Part shown: piece by piece, positions 9,269 through 18,028 of the stretch | Layout of the letters: each line of letters starts with the position of its first letter | Numbering within the stretch: the stretch's first letter is position 1 | NCBI RefSeq assembly: GCF_023897015.1 | Contig: NZ_JAMHFY010000022.1 | Span: 23,092 to 87,091 of the forward strand | Direction of reading: 5' to 3' | Source: Desulfosporosinus nitroreducens | GTDB taxonomy: Bacteria > Bacillota > Desulfitobacteriia > Desulfitobacteriales > Desulfitobacteriaceae | DNA: 64,000 nt | Made by a program: the position numbers and the translations under genes | The notes under the pieces: generated by a model | Database searches by the model: none | The model's input: the letters and a program-made list of their open reading frames with translations, nothing else | Told to the model about the DNA's origin: nothing

Positions 9269-10103
9269 GTGAACGGGCATTGCCCCTACTTCCAGACTTC
9301 TAAAACCCCCATTGCCTCCTTACTTTCACGACCCCCAAGAATAAATCTAAGAACCGTCCCCACGTCCCCCCCGTTCCCACCCCCGTCGACCAGAAAGAAA
9401 GGGGACAATTGCTTAGTGAACCCATTCGTGGGTGTTCACGCTAAAGCGAGTGCCGATGCTGAAGGGCCAATTTCGCCCAGGTTCACATCCTGCGCCACCC
9501 AGAGGTTGGCGAAATTCCTTCAGCATCTAACGCCAGTGAACGGGAACGTGGGTGAACGGGCAATTTCCCCTGACTTTCACAGACCCCAAAGACGAACCCA
9601 AGACCGTCCCCACGTCCCCCTCATTCCCACCCCCGATCGACCAGAAAGAAGGGGGACAATTGCTTAGTGAACCCATTCGTGGGTGTTCACGCTAAAGCGA
9701 GTGCCGATGCTGAAGGGCCAATTTTGCCCAGGTTCACATCCTGCGCCACCCAGAGGTTGGCGAAATTCCTTCAGCATCTAACGAGCCAGTGAACGGGAAC
9801 GTGGGTGAACGGGCAATTTCCCCTGACTTTCACAGACCCCAAAGTCAAACCCAAGACCGTCCCTAACGTCTCCCCGTCCCCTCGTTCCTACCCCCGTCGA
9901 CCAGAAAGATAGGGGACAATTGCATAGTGAACCCATTCGTGGGTGTTCACGATAAAGCGAGTGCCGATGCTGAAGGGCCAATTTCGCCCAGGTTCACTTC
10001 CTGCACCACCCAGAGGTTGGCGAAATTCCTTCAGCTTCCAACGAGCTAGTGAACGGGAACGTGGGTGAACGGGCAATTTCCCCTGACTTTCACAGACCCC
10101 AAA
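9269..10103. repeat. Tandem array of about 255-bp GC-rich structured units
   Basis: Three near-identical units, beginning near 9320, 9571 and 9824, plus a partial unit at 9269-9319 and a short tail to 10103. Periods are about 250, 253 and 260 bases. Each unit carries hairpins: GTGAAC...GTTCAC around CCATTCGTGGG, and a long stem GCTGAAGG...CCTTCAGC. Each also has a C-rich block ACCGTCCC(C/T)A(A)CGTC. Composition is far more GC-rich than the neighbourhood. Reading frames here shift between units and show no conserved protein, so I treat the array as non-coding. It separates the T-box leader from proC. Confidence 0.85.
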
Positions 10104-10370
10104 GACCTAAAAAAAGGCCCCTTTCATCCTCATCAAGGACGAAAGAAGCCTTCCGCGGTACCACCTTTATTGCCAATGCCAACTCTATAGTGCCAGATTG
10201 ATCCAACAAAATTCCGCATAACGGTGGAAAAACCGTCCGATTCTTCATCAGAGCATCACGACTGGGGTTCTGATATCGAAGGCAGAAAAACTCTCAGCAA
10301 TTGCTTTTCTCTCTGAACGCCACCGTCTACCATACTGGGTCGGTCCCATGCTTTATTCAATATCTAGTTA
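10104..10370 (-). ncRNA. T-box leader (probably proline-specific) with terminator
   Basis: On the minus strand the T-box sequence AAGGTGGTACCGCGGA lies at 10167-10152. It is followed by a terminator stem ending in GGGGCCTTTTTTT near 10107 and preceded by Stem I features. T-box RNAs bind uncharged tRNA and then antiterminate. A candidate specifier is CCC (Pro) within GAACCCCAGT (10270-10261), which suits the downstream proC-proB-proA genes, but the stem was folded only by eye and an ATC (Ile) nearby is not excluded. Orientation excludes leuB as the target because leuB ends upstream of it. Confidence 0.88.
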
Positions 10371-10375
10371 ATTAC

Positions 10376-10404
10376 ACTCTATCTTATTCATCCAAATATT
10401 TCAA
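10376..10404 (-). promoter_or_regulatory. Putative promoter of the T-box transcript
   Basis: Minus-strand TTGAAA (10404-10399), 17-bp spacer and TAGAGT (10381-10376), just upstream of the T-box Stem I. The -10 is weak. It lies between the leuB stop and the leader, so the proline transcript can start independently of the ilv-leu operon. Confidence 0.45.
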
Positions 10405-10451
10405 GTGCCAATAAAAATATAAGCTTTATGCAAAACCGAAGCAAGTACGCC

Positions 10452-11513
10452 CTACTTTAGCGCCTCAACCACAGCATTGCCCATTTCTCGAGTTCCCAGT
10501 ACTTTATCTCCTGGTTTTGCTAAATCAGGAGTTCTGTACCCCTCTTGCAAAACGCGTTCAATCGCTCTCTCGATTTTCTGAGCTTCATCCTCTAATCCGA
10601 AGGAATAGCGTAACATTAATGCTCCCGAGAGAATTGTAGCTAAGGGATTGGCAATATTCTTACCAGCAATATCCGGCGCCGATCCATGAGCTGGTTCGTA
10701 GAGTCCTTTACTCCCGTTTAAGCTTGCCGAGGAGATCATTCCGATCGACCCCATTAGCATAGACGCCAAATCTGTAAGGATATCTCCGAACATATTTTCC
10801 GTAACGATAACATCAAATTGCTCTGGTAAACGAACTAATTGCATAGCTGCATTATCCACATACATATGGGTTAATTCGACCTCTGGATAATTTTTTGCAA
10901 CTTCAAGGGTTATCTCTCTCCAAAAACGAGAAGATTCTAGTACATTTGCTTTGTCTACTGAGCAAAGTTTCTTACGTCGCTTAACTGCCGTTTGGAAACC
11001 CAGCTCTACAATGCGCTTAATTTCTTCCTCAGTATACACCAACGTGTCAAACGCACTTCTTGGGTTTGTTCCTCTCCCCTTCTCACCAAAGTAGAGTCCG
11101 CCTGTCAGTTCACGCAGAACTACCAGATCAACGTTCTTAACCACTTCGGTACGAAGAGTTGAGGCCTCTACTAACATCGGGAGCATTTTCACAGGACGAA
11201 TATTAGCGAACAGACCTAACGCCTTTCTAATCGCCAGTAACCCCCCCAACTCTGGGCGTTGTGGAGCAGGAAGGGTATCCCACTTTGGCCCTCCTACAGA
11301 ACCTAATAAAATCGCATCAGCTGCCTGAGCTGCTGCTAATGTTGCATCCGGCAAAGCCTTGCCCACTTCGTCAATAGCAGCTCCACCAATCAACCCATAC
11401 TCAAAATTAAGTTTGGTCGCATGATCTTTTAATACTGCTTCTAATACCTTAACAGCTTCCGGAGTAATCTCTACCCCAATACCATCTCCTGGAAGAACTA
11501 GAACATTAGGCAT
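10452..11513 (-). CDS. leuB: 3-isopropylmalate dehydrogenase
   Basis: LeuB, 353 aa. It oxidises and decarboxylates 3-isopropylmalate with NAD+ in leucine synthesis. It begins [18 protein letters not shown] and keeps [21 protein letters not shown], the conserved Lys in the KANVL segment, and [19 protein letters not shown] place the start at the ATG at 11513 (GGGAGAAG upstream), overlapping the leuD fragment by 8 bases; the frame upstream of it adds a non-family N-terminus. It is the last gene of the branched-chain operon. It is intact although its pathway partner LeuCD is not encoded here. Confidence 0.96.
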   Translation of the reverse strand: MPNVLVLPGDGIGVEITPEAVKVLEAVLKDHATKLNFEYGLIGGAAIDEVGKALPDATLAAAQAADAILLGSVGGPKWDTLPAPQRPELGGLLAIRKALGLFANIRPVKMLPMLVEASTLRTEVVKNVDLVVLRELTGGLYFGEKGRGTNPRSAFDTLVYTEEEIKRIVELGFQTAVKRRKKLCSVDKANVLESSRFWREITLEVAKNYPEVELTHMYVDNAAMQLVRLPEQFDVIVTENMFGDILTDLASMLMGSIGMISSASLNGSKGLYEPAHGSAPDIAGKNIANPLATILSGALMLRYSFGLEDEAQKIERAIERVLQEGYRTPDLAKPGDKVLGTREMGNAVVEALK

Positions 11514-11841
11514 TTTTTCTTCTCCCTTCAACATAAGGAATAAGACCACCAGCACGTATCAATTCCAGCATAAAAGGAGGAAAAGAGTGAGCCTGGAACT
11601 GGCTTTTTGTTGTCCTATTCTTGATAATACCTGTCGCAAGATCTACTTCTATCTCATCTCCCGGAGAAATTCCGGCTACCGCTTCAGGGCATTCCATAAT
11701 TGACAAACTAATATTAAGCGCATTGCGATAGAAAATCCGCGCAAACGACTCGGCAATTACTACTTTTATACCACAAGCCTTAATGGCGATCGGAGCATGT
11801 TCGCGCGAGGAACCGCATCCGAAGTTTTTGCCGCCGACCAT
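11506..11841 (-). pseudogene. leuD: 3-isopropylmalate dehydratase small subunit, 5'-truncated
   Basis: The C-terminal two thirds of LeuD: it opens at [19 protein letters not shown], a core motif that normally lies about 55 residues into a roughly 165-residue protein. The remaining 111 codons look intact, to the end. The missing N-terminus carries the family's conserved D(T/I)D-x-I-IPA-R strand, so the product is unlikely to work. The 50 bases between the leuA stop and this fragment hold only a ribosome site and a six-codon frame (MKDKLH then stop). The large-subunit gene leuC, expected between leuA and leuD, is absent. This looks like one deletion of leuC plus the leuD 5' end, or an assembly collapse. 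Confidence 0.85.
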
Positions 11842-11891
11842 AATGTATTCAATGAAGTTTATCTTTCATGGAACACTGCTTTGCTCTCTCC

Positions 11892-13424
11892 TTAGCTCTC
11901 GTTTTTCTCGAGTATTTCAATCCACCCTCGTGAGAAGGCACGGTTCACAGCCTGGAGATAACCTCGTACACTTGCTTCAATTATATCTGTGCTTACTCCA
12001 CGCCCAGCAACTAAATTCTCACCGAATTTCACACTAACCGTTACTTCTCCTTGGGCATCTTCTCCACCATCGAGAGCTTGCAAGGAATAGTGAATCAATT
12101 CACCTTGGGTTCCCAGAACTTTATCAATGGCTTTAAATGCCGCATCAACTGGTCCATCCCCACACGCCGCATCTGCTAACCGTTGCCCCTGAAACATAAG
12201 CCCGACAGTAGCCGTAGGAACCAGATGGGTCCCACTTGAGACCTGCAAATAATCTAAGTTTATCAGATCCGTTTTCTCTTTTTGCTCGTCTGCCAGGGAG
12301 AACAAATCTGATGTTGTTACTTCTTTCTTGCGATCTGCCAATAGTTTAAACCGAGAAAACAGCTCTTCAAATCGGCCCTCTTCCAAATTAAGCCCCAAAT
12401 CTGCCAGCCTTTGCTGAACCGCATGTCGCCCTGAGTGTTTTCCTAAGACAATAGATTCCACATCAATCCCTATCACACTTGGTGACATGATTTCGTAAGT
12501 GGATCGTTCTTTAAGCATTCCATCTTGGTGAATACCCGATTCGTGAGCAAAAGCGTTCTTACCCACAATCGCCTTGTTATGTTGAATCATCATGCCTGTT
12601 AAACGGCTTACTAATTGACTGGTTCTGGCAATTTCCGCTGTCACAATACTAGTTTCAACATTAAACTGGTCCTTGCGGGTGTGCAAAGCCATGACAAGTT
12701 CCTCTAAAGCCGCATTCCCTGCCCGTTCCCCGATCCCATTAACCGTACACTCTAACTGATGCACACCTACCCCAACAGCGGCAAGGGAGTTCGCTACCGC
12801 CAGTCCCAAATCATTGTGGCAATGGACACTGACTTTGACCTTCTCAATCCCAACTGTACGCTCCATGATCGATTGCAAAAATGCAGCATACTCTTCGGGT
12901 GTCGCATACCCCACAGTATCCGGAATGTTAAGGACCGTTGCTCCTGCTTGAATAACACCAGAGAAAACTTTAGCTAGAAAATCTACATCACTGCGGGACG
13001 CATCTTCGGCACTAAACTCAATGTCACTTACTTTGGATTTTGCCAATCGAACTGCCTGAATGGCTTGTTCAAGAACATCGTCGGGGGATTTTTGTAATTT
13101 ATAAAGCATATGAATCGGCGAGGTGGCAATAAAGGTATGAATGCGCGGAGACTCTGCACCGGAAATTGCTTCCCAGGCACGTTCAATATCTTTGGCATTA
13201 GCCCGCGCAAGGGCAGCCACACTTACGTTTCTTACTTCTTGAGCAATCCTGCGCACTCCCTCAAAATCTCCAGGGGAGGCAATAGGAAATCCTGCTTCGA
13301 GAACATTAACCCCTAGCTTACTTAGTTGATGTGCGATTTGCAATTTTTCATCTGCGTTAAGTGCTACTCCTGGAGATTGTTCACCATCTCTAAGCGTAGT
13401 ATCAAAGATCTCGATCCGACGCAT
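11892..13424 (-). CDS. leuA: 2-isopropylmalate synthase
   Basis: LeuA, 510 aa. It condenses acetyl-CoA with 2-ketoisovalerate, the committed step to leucine. It starts [19 protein letters not shown] (metal and substrate-binding DTTLRDGEQ) and keeps [13 protein letters not shown], the [13 protein letters not shown] signature and KHSGRHA. The C-terminal leucine-binding regulatory domain spans roughly residues 385-510, so leucine feedback inhibition is expected. It lies 49 bases downstream of ilvC on the same strand. Downstream, the expected leuC is missing. Confidence 0.97.
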   Translation of the reverse strand: MRRIEIFDTTLRDGEQSPGVALNADEKLQIAHQLSKLGVNVLEAGFPIASPGDFEGVRRIAQEVRNVSVAALARANAKDIERAWEAISGAESPRIHTFIATSPIHMLYKLQKSPDDVLEQAIQAVRLAKSKVSDIEFSAEDASRSDVDFLAKVFSGVIQAGATVLNIPDTVGYATPEEYAAFLQSIMERTVGIEKVKVSVHCHNDLGLAVANSLAAVGVGVHQLECTVNGIGERAGNAALEELVMALHTRKDQFNVETSIVTAEIARTSQLVSRLTGMMIQHNKAIVGKNAFAHESGIHQDGMLKERSTYEIMSPSVIGIDVESIVLGKHSGRHAVQQRLADLGLNLEEGRFEELFSRFKLLADRKKEVTTSDLFSLADEQKEKTDLINLDYLQVSSGTHLVPTATVGLMFQGQRLADAACGDGPVDAAFKAIDKVLGTQGELIHYSLQALDGGEDAQGEVTVSVKFGENLVAGRGVSTDIIEASVRGYLQAVNRAFSRGWIEILEKNES

Positions 13425-13473
13425 CCCTTTAACTTCCTTCCAAACTATATAACTTCACTTTAAAAAGCATACT

Positions 13474-14472
13474 CTATTCGTGCTTTTTCAACCAACTCAT
13501 CATACCTCTGAGTTGTTCTCCAACCTTTTCAATCGGATGATTTGCTTCGTTACGAGTCATAGCATTAAAGGCCGGACGATTTGCTTGGTTTTCAAGTAAC
13601 CAAGCTTTTGCAAAGCGACCGTCTTGAATTTCTTCTAGCACACGTTTCATCTCTTTACGGGTTTCTTGATTAACAATTCGCTTACCGATGGTCATATCTC
13701 CATATTGAGCTGTATCTGACACTGAATATCTCATCCAACTCATGCCGCCTTCATACATTAGGTCAACTATGAGTTTTAGCTCGTGTAAGCATTCAAAGTA
13801 AGCAATTTCCGGCTGATAGCCTGCCTCGACCAATGTGTCAAAACCTGCTTTAACCAGTTCGGATGCTCCTCCGCAAAGGACTGCCTGCTCACCAAAAAGG
13901 TCAGTTTCTGTTTCTTCTCCAAAGGTCGTTTCCAGAACTCCCGCTTTGGTAGAGCCAATTCCTTTGGCATAGGCCAAGGCTAATTCTTTGGCTTTCCCAG
14001 AGGCATCCTGATGAACGGCAATCAAGGCAGGTACTCCTGCACCTTCTGTATAGGTTCTGCGCACTAAATGGCCTGGGCTTTTTGGTGCCACCATAAAGAC
14101 ATCGACATCGCTTGGAGGAACAATTTGTCCAAAATGAATATTGAATCCGTGAGAAAAGACTAAAGCCTTTCCTGAGGTAAGATGCTTTTTAATCTCTTCA
14201 TTATAAACTTTACTTTGGGTTTCATCTGGAAGCAGAATTTGAATAACATCAGCTCGCTTGGCTGCCTCTTCAACTGTCATAACTTCAAAGCCTGCTGCTT
14301 GTGCACGTTCTGTACGCGCACTGCCTGGACGAAGTCCGATTACAACGTTAAGGCCTGAATCTTTCAGGTTTTGAGCTTGTGCATGTCCTTGACTGCCATA
14401 ACCCATTACTGCGATTACCTTGCCTTTTAACAACTCCAGATTAGCATCTACTTCGTAATACATTTTCGCCAT
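13474..14472 (-). CDS. ilvC: Ketol-acid reductoisomerase
   Basis: IlvC, 332 aa, class I length. It converts acetolactate or acetohydroxybutyrate to dihydroxy acids with NADPH and Mg2+. The N-terminal Rossmann motif is [19 protein letters not shown]; the metal-binding domain has [12 protein letters not shown] and the conserved Glu/Asp residues in [17 protein letters not shown]. It sits between ilvN (77-base gap) and leuA (49-base gap). It serves valine, isoleucine and leucine synthesis. Confidence 0.97.
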   Translation of the reverse strand: MAKMYYEVDANLELLKGKVIAVMGYGSQGHAQAQNLKDSGLNVVIGLRPGSARTERAQAAGFEVMTVEEAAKRADVIQILLPDETQSKVYNEEIKKHLTSGKALVFSHGFNIHFGQIVPPSDVDVFMVAPKSPGHLVRRTYTEGAGVPALIAVHQDASGKAKELALAYAKGIGSTKAGVLETTFGEETETDLFGEQAVLCGGASELVKAGFDTLVEAGYQPEIAYFECLHELKLIVDLMYEGGMSWMRYSVSDTAQYGDMTIGKRIVNQETRKEMKRVLEEIQDGRFAKAWLLENQANRPAFNAMTRNEANHPIEKVGEQLRGMMSWLKKHE

Positions 14473-14549
14473 TTTTATAACTTCCTTTCAACTTTAACCT
14501 TTTCTAAAAATAAACCATGTATATTATACTACACAATGGAAATCTTTCT

Positions 14550-15029
14550 CTATGCTTCAGATCGCAAAATTGCAACCTTCCCAGTGCGAACTAACTCAAG
14601 TAATCCATAAGGTTGAATTGCATGAACAAACGCATCAATTTTCGGGATATCACCCGTTAACTCTACGGTAATATTTGTCCTTCCCATATCCACAACCCGA
14701 CCTCGGAAAATATCAACCGTTTGAAGCACCGCGGATCGTGTTTCCGCGCTGACCTGAACGCGAATTAAAGCAAGTTCTCGATCGACGGCACTTTCGCCAG
14801 TCAAATCTGAAACTGAGTGAACAACCACTAATTTACTCAGTTGATTCCTTACTTGCTCAATAATTTGATCATCCCCATTTACGACAATTGTCATTCGCGA
14901 AAGCTCCGGATCTTCCGTCTGACAAACCGTGAGACTATCGATGTTATAACCCCTACGCGTGAACAATCCTGCAACCCGGATCAATACGCCAGGATTGTTT
15001 TCCACAAGGACTGCAAGTGTATGCAACAT
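14550..15029 (-). CDS. ilvN: Acetolactate synthase small (regulatory) subunit
   Basis: A 159-residue regulatory subunit (IlvN/IlvH). The N-terminal ACT domain begins LAVLVENNPGVLIRVAGLF and RRGYNIDSLTV, the typical valine-binding pattern; the C-terminal half has VDIFRGRVVDMG and ELTGDIPKIDAF. It binds the catalytic IlvB subunit and gives valine feedback control. It starts only four bases after ilvB ends, so the two are made together. Confidence 0.95.
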   Translation of the reverse strand: MLHTLAVLVENNPGVLIRVAGLFTRRGYNIDSLTVCQTEDPELSRMTIVVNGDDQIIEQVRNQLSKLVVVHSVSDLTGESAVDRELALIRVQVSAETRSAVLQTVDIFRGRVVDMGRTNITVELTGDIPKIDAFVHAIQPYGLLELVRTGKVAILRSEA

Positions 15030-15033
15030 ATTA

Positions 15034-16722
15034 TTACCTCACTATCATTTCAGTAATGTCTTTACCAGGTGGAACCATGGGTAAAACATTTTCATGCTCT
15101 GATATTGTAATATCAACCAGAACTGGACCAGGATGTTTAAACGCCTCCTCAAGGGCACCGCGTACCTGCTCTGCGGAATTAACACTGATTCCACGAATAC
15201 CGTAAGCCTCTGCTACTTTAACAAAATCTGGGTTACCTTGCAGTTGAATCTGACTATACCGCTCATTATAAAACATTTTCTGCATTTGTCGAACCATTCC
15301 AAGAACCCCATTGTTTAGTAAGATAATTTTTACAGGAAGTTTATTCTGAGCAATTGTCCCTAACTCTTGGATCGACATCTGAAAAGATCCATCCCCTGTT
15401 ATCAATACGACCTTATCGTTCGGGCGAGCAATTTGTGCTCCAACTGCGGCAGGCAGCCCATAACCCATCACACCAAGTCCGCTGCTGGTCGCGTAATTGC
15501 GCGGATTAACTGTCGGATAATATTGAGCAGCCCACATTTGATGCTGCCCTACATCTGTAGTGACAATTGTATCTCCTCCAGCAATTTCTCCCAAACATTC
15601 CATGACCATCGGTGGTGTGAGTCTGTCCTTGTCATACTGTATAGTATTTTTTTCCCTCCAGTCACGCAACTGATTCCACCAGTCTGTCACATCAGGATTT
15701 GCGAATCCTGGCAAAGCTTCTAGAATCTCTGCCAAGACTTGGCGGGCATCCCCAACAATTTGTATCTCTGTTTTTACTACTTTGCTGATCTCTACAGGAT
15801 CGATGTCGATATGAATAACTTTAGCCTTAGTCGCGAAACGATGCCCCATGCCACTTGTTACACGGTCATCAAAGCGCACACCCACTGCAATAAGCAAGTC
15901 ACAATCATCCACAGCATAGTTTGCAGTCACAGTTCCGTGCATTCCCACCATACCAAGTGAATTAGGATGTTCTAAAGGAAGGCTGCCAATTCCCATTAAG
16001 GTTGTGACAACCGGCACTGCCGTTTTATCTGCAAATAGTCTTAAGACGTCTTCGGCTCCGGCAGTGACAACCCCACCACCTGCATAAAGCACTGGCTTAC
16101 GAGATTCTGAAAGCACCTTGGCCACTTCTTCTATCTTACCGTTGTTTGCTTGGCCAAATACTTTGTACCCCTTCAATTTCATCTCGTTTGAAAAGGGAAC
16201 CACATTTTCTTGAGCTAGAACGTCCTTCGGTAGGTCGATGAGAACGGGCCCAGGGCGACCGGTCCGTGCGATATAAAAAGCCTCTTTGACAATCCTAGGC
16301 AGATCCCGCGGATCCTTAACTAAATATGAGTGCTTGGTAATTGGCATTGTAATCCCTATGATGTCCACCTCTTGGAAAGAATCTGAGCCGATGGAACCCG
16401 TAGAGACCTGTCCTGTCAAAACAACTAATGGAATAGAGTCTAAAAAAGCATTAGCGATACCTGTCACCAAATTCGTAGCTCCCGGTCCGGAGGTGCCTAA
16501 ACAAACCCCTACTTTTCCAGTAACTCTTGAATAACCATCGGCTGCAAAAACGACCCCTTGTTCATGACGTCCTAATACATGTCGAATTGGACTATCTAAA
16601 AGTGCATCATATAATGGAAGTAATACCCCGCCCGGATAACCAAAAATGACGTCAACACCTTCTTGCTGTAAAGCATTTAATAAGATGGTGGCCCCTTTAA
16701 TTCCAGTTCTTTCTTCACTCAT
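15034..16722 (-). CDS. ilvB: Acetolactate synthase large (catalytic) subunit
   Basis: IlvB, 562 aa. A ThDP- and FAD-dependent enzyme that makes acetolactate or acetohydroxybutyrate from pyruvate. It has FGYPGGVLLPLYDAL, the catalytic-Glu segment GRHEQGVVFAADGYSR (~53-68), the FAD-region GMVGMHGT, and the ThDP motif that begins GDGSFQMS and ends LLNN (~440-468). Length is normal for the family. It follows ilvE by 26 bases and precedes ilvN by four bases in the same operon. Confidence 0.97.
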   Translation of the reverse strand: MSEERTGIKGATILLNALQQEGVDVIFGYPGGVLLPLYDALLDSPIRHVLGRHEQGVVFAADGYSRVTGKVGVCLGTSGPGATNLVTGIANAFLDSIPLVVLTGQVSTGSIGSDSFQEVDIIGITMPITKHSYLVKDPRDLPRIVKEAFYIARTGRPGPVLIDLPKDVLAQENVVPFSNEMKLKGYKVFGQANNGKIEEVAKVLSESRKPVLYAGGGVVTAGAEDVLRLFADKTAVPVVTTLMGIGSLPLEHPNSLGMVGMHGTVTANYAVDDCDLLIAVGVRFDDRVTSGMGHRFATKAKVIHIDIDPVEISKVVKTEIQIVGDARQVLAEILEALPGFANPDVTDWWNQLRDWREKNTIQYDKDRLTPPMVMECLGEIAGGDTIVTTDVGQHQMWAAQYYPTVNPRNYATSSGLGVMGYGLPAAVGAQIARPNDKVVLITGDGSFQMSIQELGTIAQNKLPVKIILLNNGVLGMVRQMQKMFYNERYSQIQLQGNPDFVKVAEAYGIRGISVNSAEQVRGALEEAFKHPGPVLVDITISEHENVLPMVPPGKDITEMIVR

Positions 16723-16748
16723 ACATTTCCCTCCCTAAACGTTTGTTT

Positions 16749-17630
16749 CTAACTGCTGTAAATATCAGGACCATTGACATGGGTATGGGCCCTAAATGCC
16801 TCCAGAAGTTTTATAAAGGCTGGACCGGGAATGCCATCCCCGATCTCACGTCCATCTGCATTGATTACCGGAATCAATTCAGCTGCCGTACCAGTGAGAA
16901 AACACTCGTCAGCAGTATATAAATCATGACGAGTAAATAACTCTTCCTTCACTTCAATTTTAAGTTCTTTAGCGAGCTGAATTACAGTATTTCGCGTAAT
17001 GCCCTCTAGTATTCCTGCCGAAAGAGGGGGGGTCAATAAGACGTCGTTACGATAAATAAAAATATTATCTGCAGTCCCCTCTGCCACATATCCATCTTGG
17101 GTGAGCATAATAGCTTCTATGACACCAGCCTGAGTGCTCTCGATTTTCGCAAGTATATTGTTAAGATAATTAAGAGATTTAATTCTTGGGTTTAAGGAAT
17201 CAGGATTATTCCTACGGATCGCCACAGTTTTCACTTCTAAACCTTGCTCATACATACTTGGCTCAAAGAGCTTAATTTGTTCAGCTATACAAATGATAGT
17301 AGCCTTTGAACATTTTCGGGGATCTAGGCCGAGGTCGCCTTTACCTCGTGACACCACCAAGCGAATATATGCATCTTTTAAACCATTTTGGCGGAGCGTT
17401 TCCAAAATGACCTCTTGCATCTCTTTCTTATTAATACCAATGGTTAAGTTGATCGATTTCGCAGATTCATAGAGGCGTTTTAAGTGTTCTTCTAATTTAA
17501 ACACTCGACCATGGTTGGCGCGAATTCCTTCAAAAATACCGTCACCATATAAAAACCCGTGATCAAAAACGGATATTTTTGCGTCTTCTTCAGAAACAAA
17601 AGAACCATTCAAGTAAATAATCAGACCCAT
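16749..17630 (-). CDS. ilvE: Branched-chain amino acid aminotransferase
   Basis: A 293-residue fold-type IV PLP aminotransferase, the last step in valine, leucine and isoleucine synthesis. The N-terminus GLIIYLNGSFVSEEDAKIS and VFDHGFLYGDGIFEGIR are typical of bacterial IlvE. The PLP lysine is in NPRIKSLNYL (~155-164), and EGTADNIFI follows. It is the first gene of the ilv-leu operon, preceded by AGGAGGG and by a terminator and riboswitch leader. D-amino acid aminotransferases share the fold, but context favours IlvE. Confidence 0.93.
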   Translation of the reverse strand: MGLIIYLNGSFVSEEDAKISVFDHGFLYGDGIFEGIRANHGRVFKLEEHLKRLYESAKSINLTIGINKKEMQEVILETLRQNGLKDAYIRLVVSRGKGDLGLDPRKCSKATIICIAEQIKLFEPSMYEQGLEVKTVAIRRNNPDSLNPRIKSLNYLNNILAKIESTQAGVIEAIMLTQDGYVAEGTADNIFIYRNDVLLTPPLSAGILEGITRNTVIQLAKELKIEVKEELFTRHDLYTADECFLTGTAAELIPVINADGREIGDGIPGPAFIKLLEAFRAHTHVNGPDIYSS

Positions 17631-17664
17631 CTAACCAACCCTCCTATAAACTAGTGTAAAAATT

Positions 17665-17720
17665 AAAAACCCCAAGCGCAGTCCCCTAGTAACGTGGAAC
17701 TTTCCGCTTGGGTTTTTTCT
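17665..17720 (-). terminator. Attenuator terminator of the ilvE leader
   Basis: On the minus strand CCCAAGCG (17712-17705) pairs with CGCTTGGG (17678-17671), and the latter runs into GTTTTTAATTTTT. It lies between the riboswitch aptamer and the ilvE ribosome site, so it should be the expression platform. The other strand also ends in a T-run. Confidence 0.85.
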
Positions 17721-17722
17721 AC

Positions 17723-17840
17723 CCACGGTGTAAACCCATTATGGATTCTGTACCGCTTGGACCAGTCAGGTTCTCCCCGGTCTGTTGACCTCTATCCCTT
17801 TTCGGGGGGGAGCATATCCTCGGAACCCTAGGTACACTTC
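17723..17840 (-). promoter_or_regulatory. ykkC-family riboswitch, probably ppGpp-sensing
   Basis: Minus-strand leader of the ilvE operon. It carries the two hallmark segments of the ykkC class: CTAGGGTTCCG (17831-17821) and ACTGGTCC (17766-17759). TGTACC (17836-17831) can close helix P1 with GGTACA (17754-17749). Known ykkC subtypes sense guanidine, PRPP or ppGpp; the ppGpp type is known upstream of branched-chain amino acid operons, which fits this place. The ligand is inferred from context, not from the nucleotides that separate the subtypes. Confidence 0.85.
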
Positions 17841-17881
17841 CTTTTGTGTTATATTACATTTGTATTGAGAACGTTGTGTAT

Positions 17882-17910
17882 ATGATACAGAATACATTCT
17901 AAAGTGTCAA
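17882..17910 (-). promoter_or_regulatory. Promoter of the ilvE-leuB operon
   Basis: Minus-strand TTGACA (17910-17905), a 17-bp spacer and TATCAT (17887-17882): a near-consensus vegetative promoter. It would start transcription just before the riboswitch. It is divergent from the hom promoter about 45 bases away. Confidence 0.75.
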
Positions 17911-17952
17911 CCCTAATTTACTAATATTGTGCGAAATTCCTTTAGAATTTCC

Positions 17953-17982
17953 TTGTCAAAGCTGGATAGAACAATGTATAAT
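17953..17982 (+). promoter_or_regulatory. Promoter of hom-thrB
   Basis: TTGTCA (17953-17958), an 18-bp spacer and TATAAT (17977-17982). It is followed after about 45 bases by the hom start, with GAGAGGAG as ribosome site. Confidence 0.7.
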
Positions 17983-18028
17983 GTCCACTATGCAGATACA
18001 TTTGTTTTTTTGAGAGGAGTAAATTATC

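Noticed and set aside
9269..10076. Reading frames within the repeat array on both strands
   Set aside because: They break at different places in each repeat unit and the composition is that of structured non-coding repeats.
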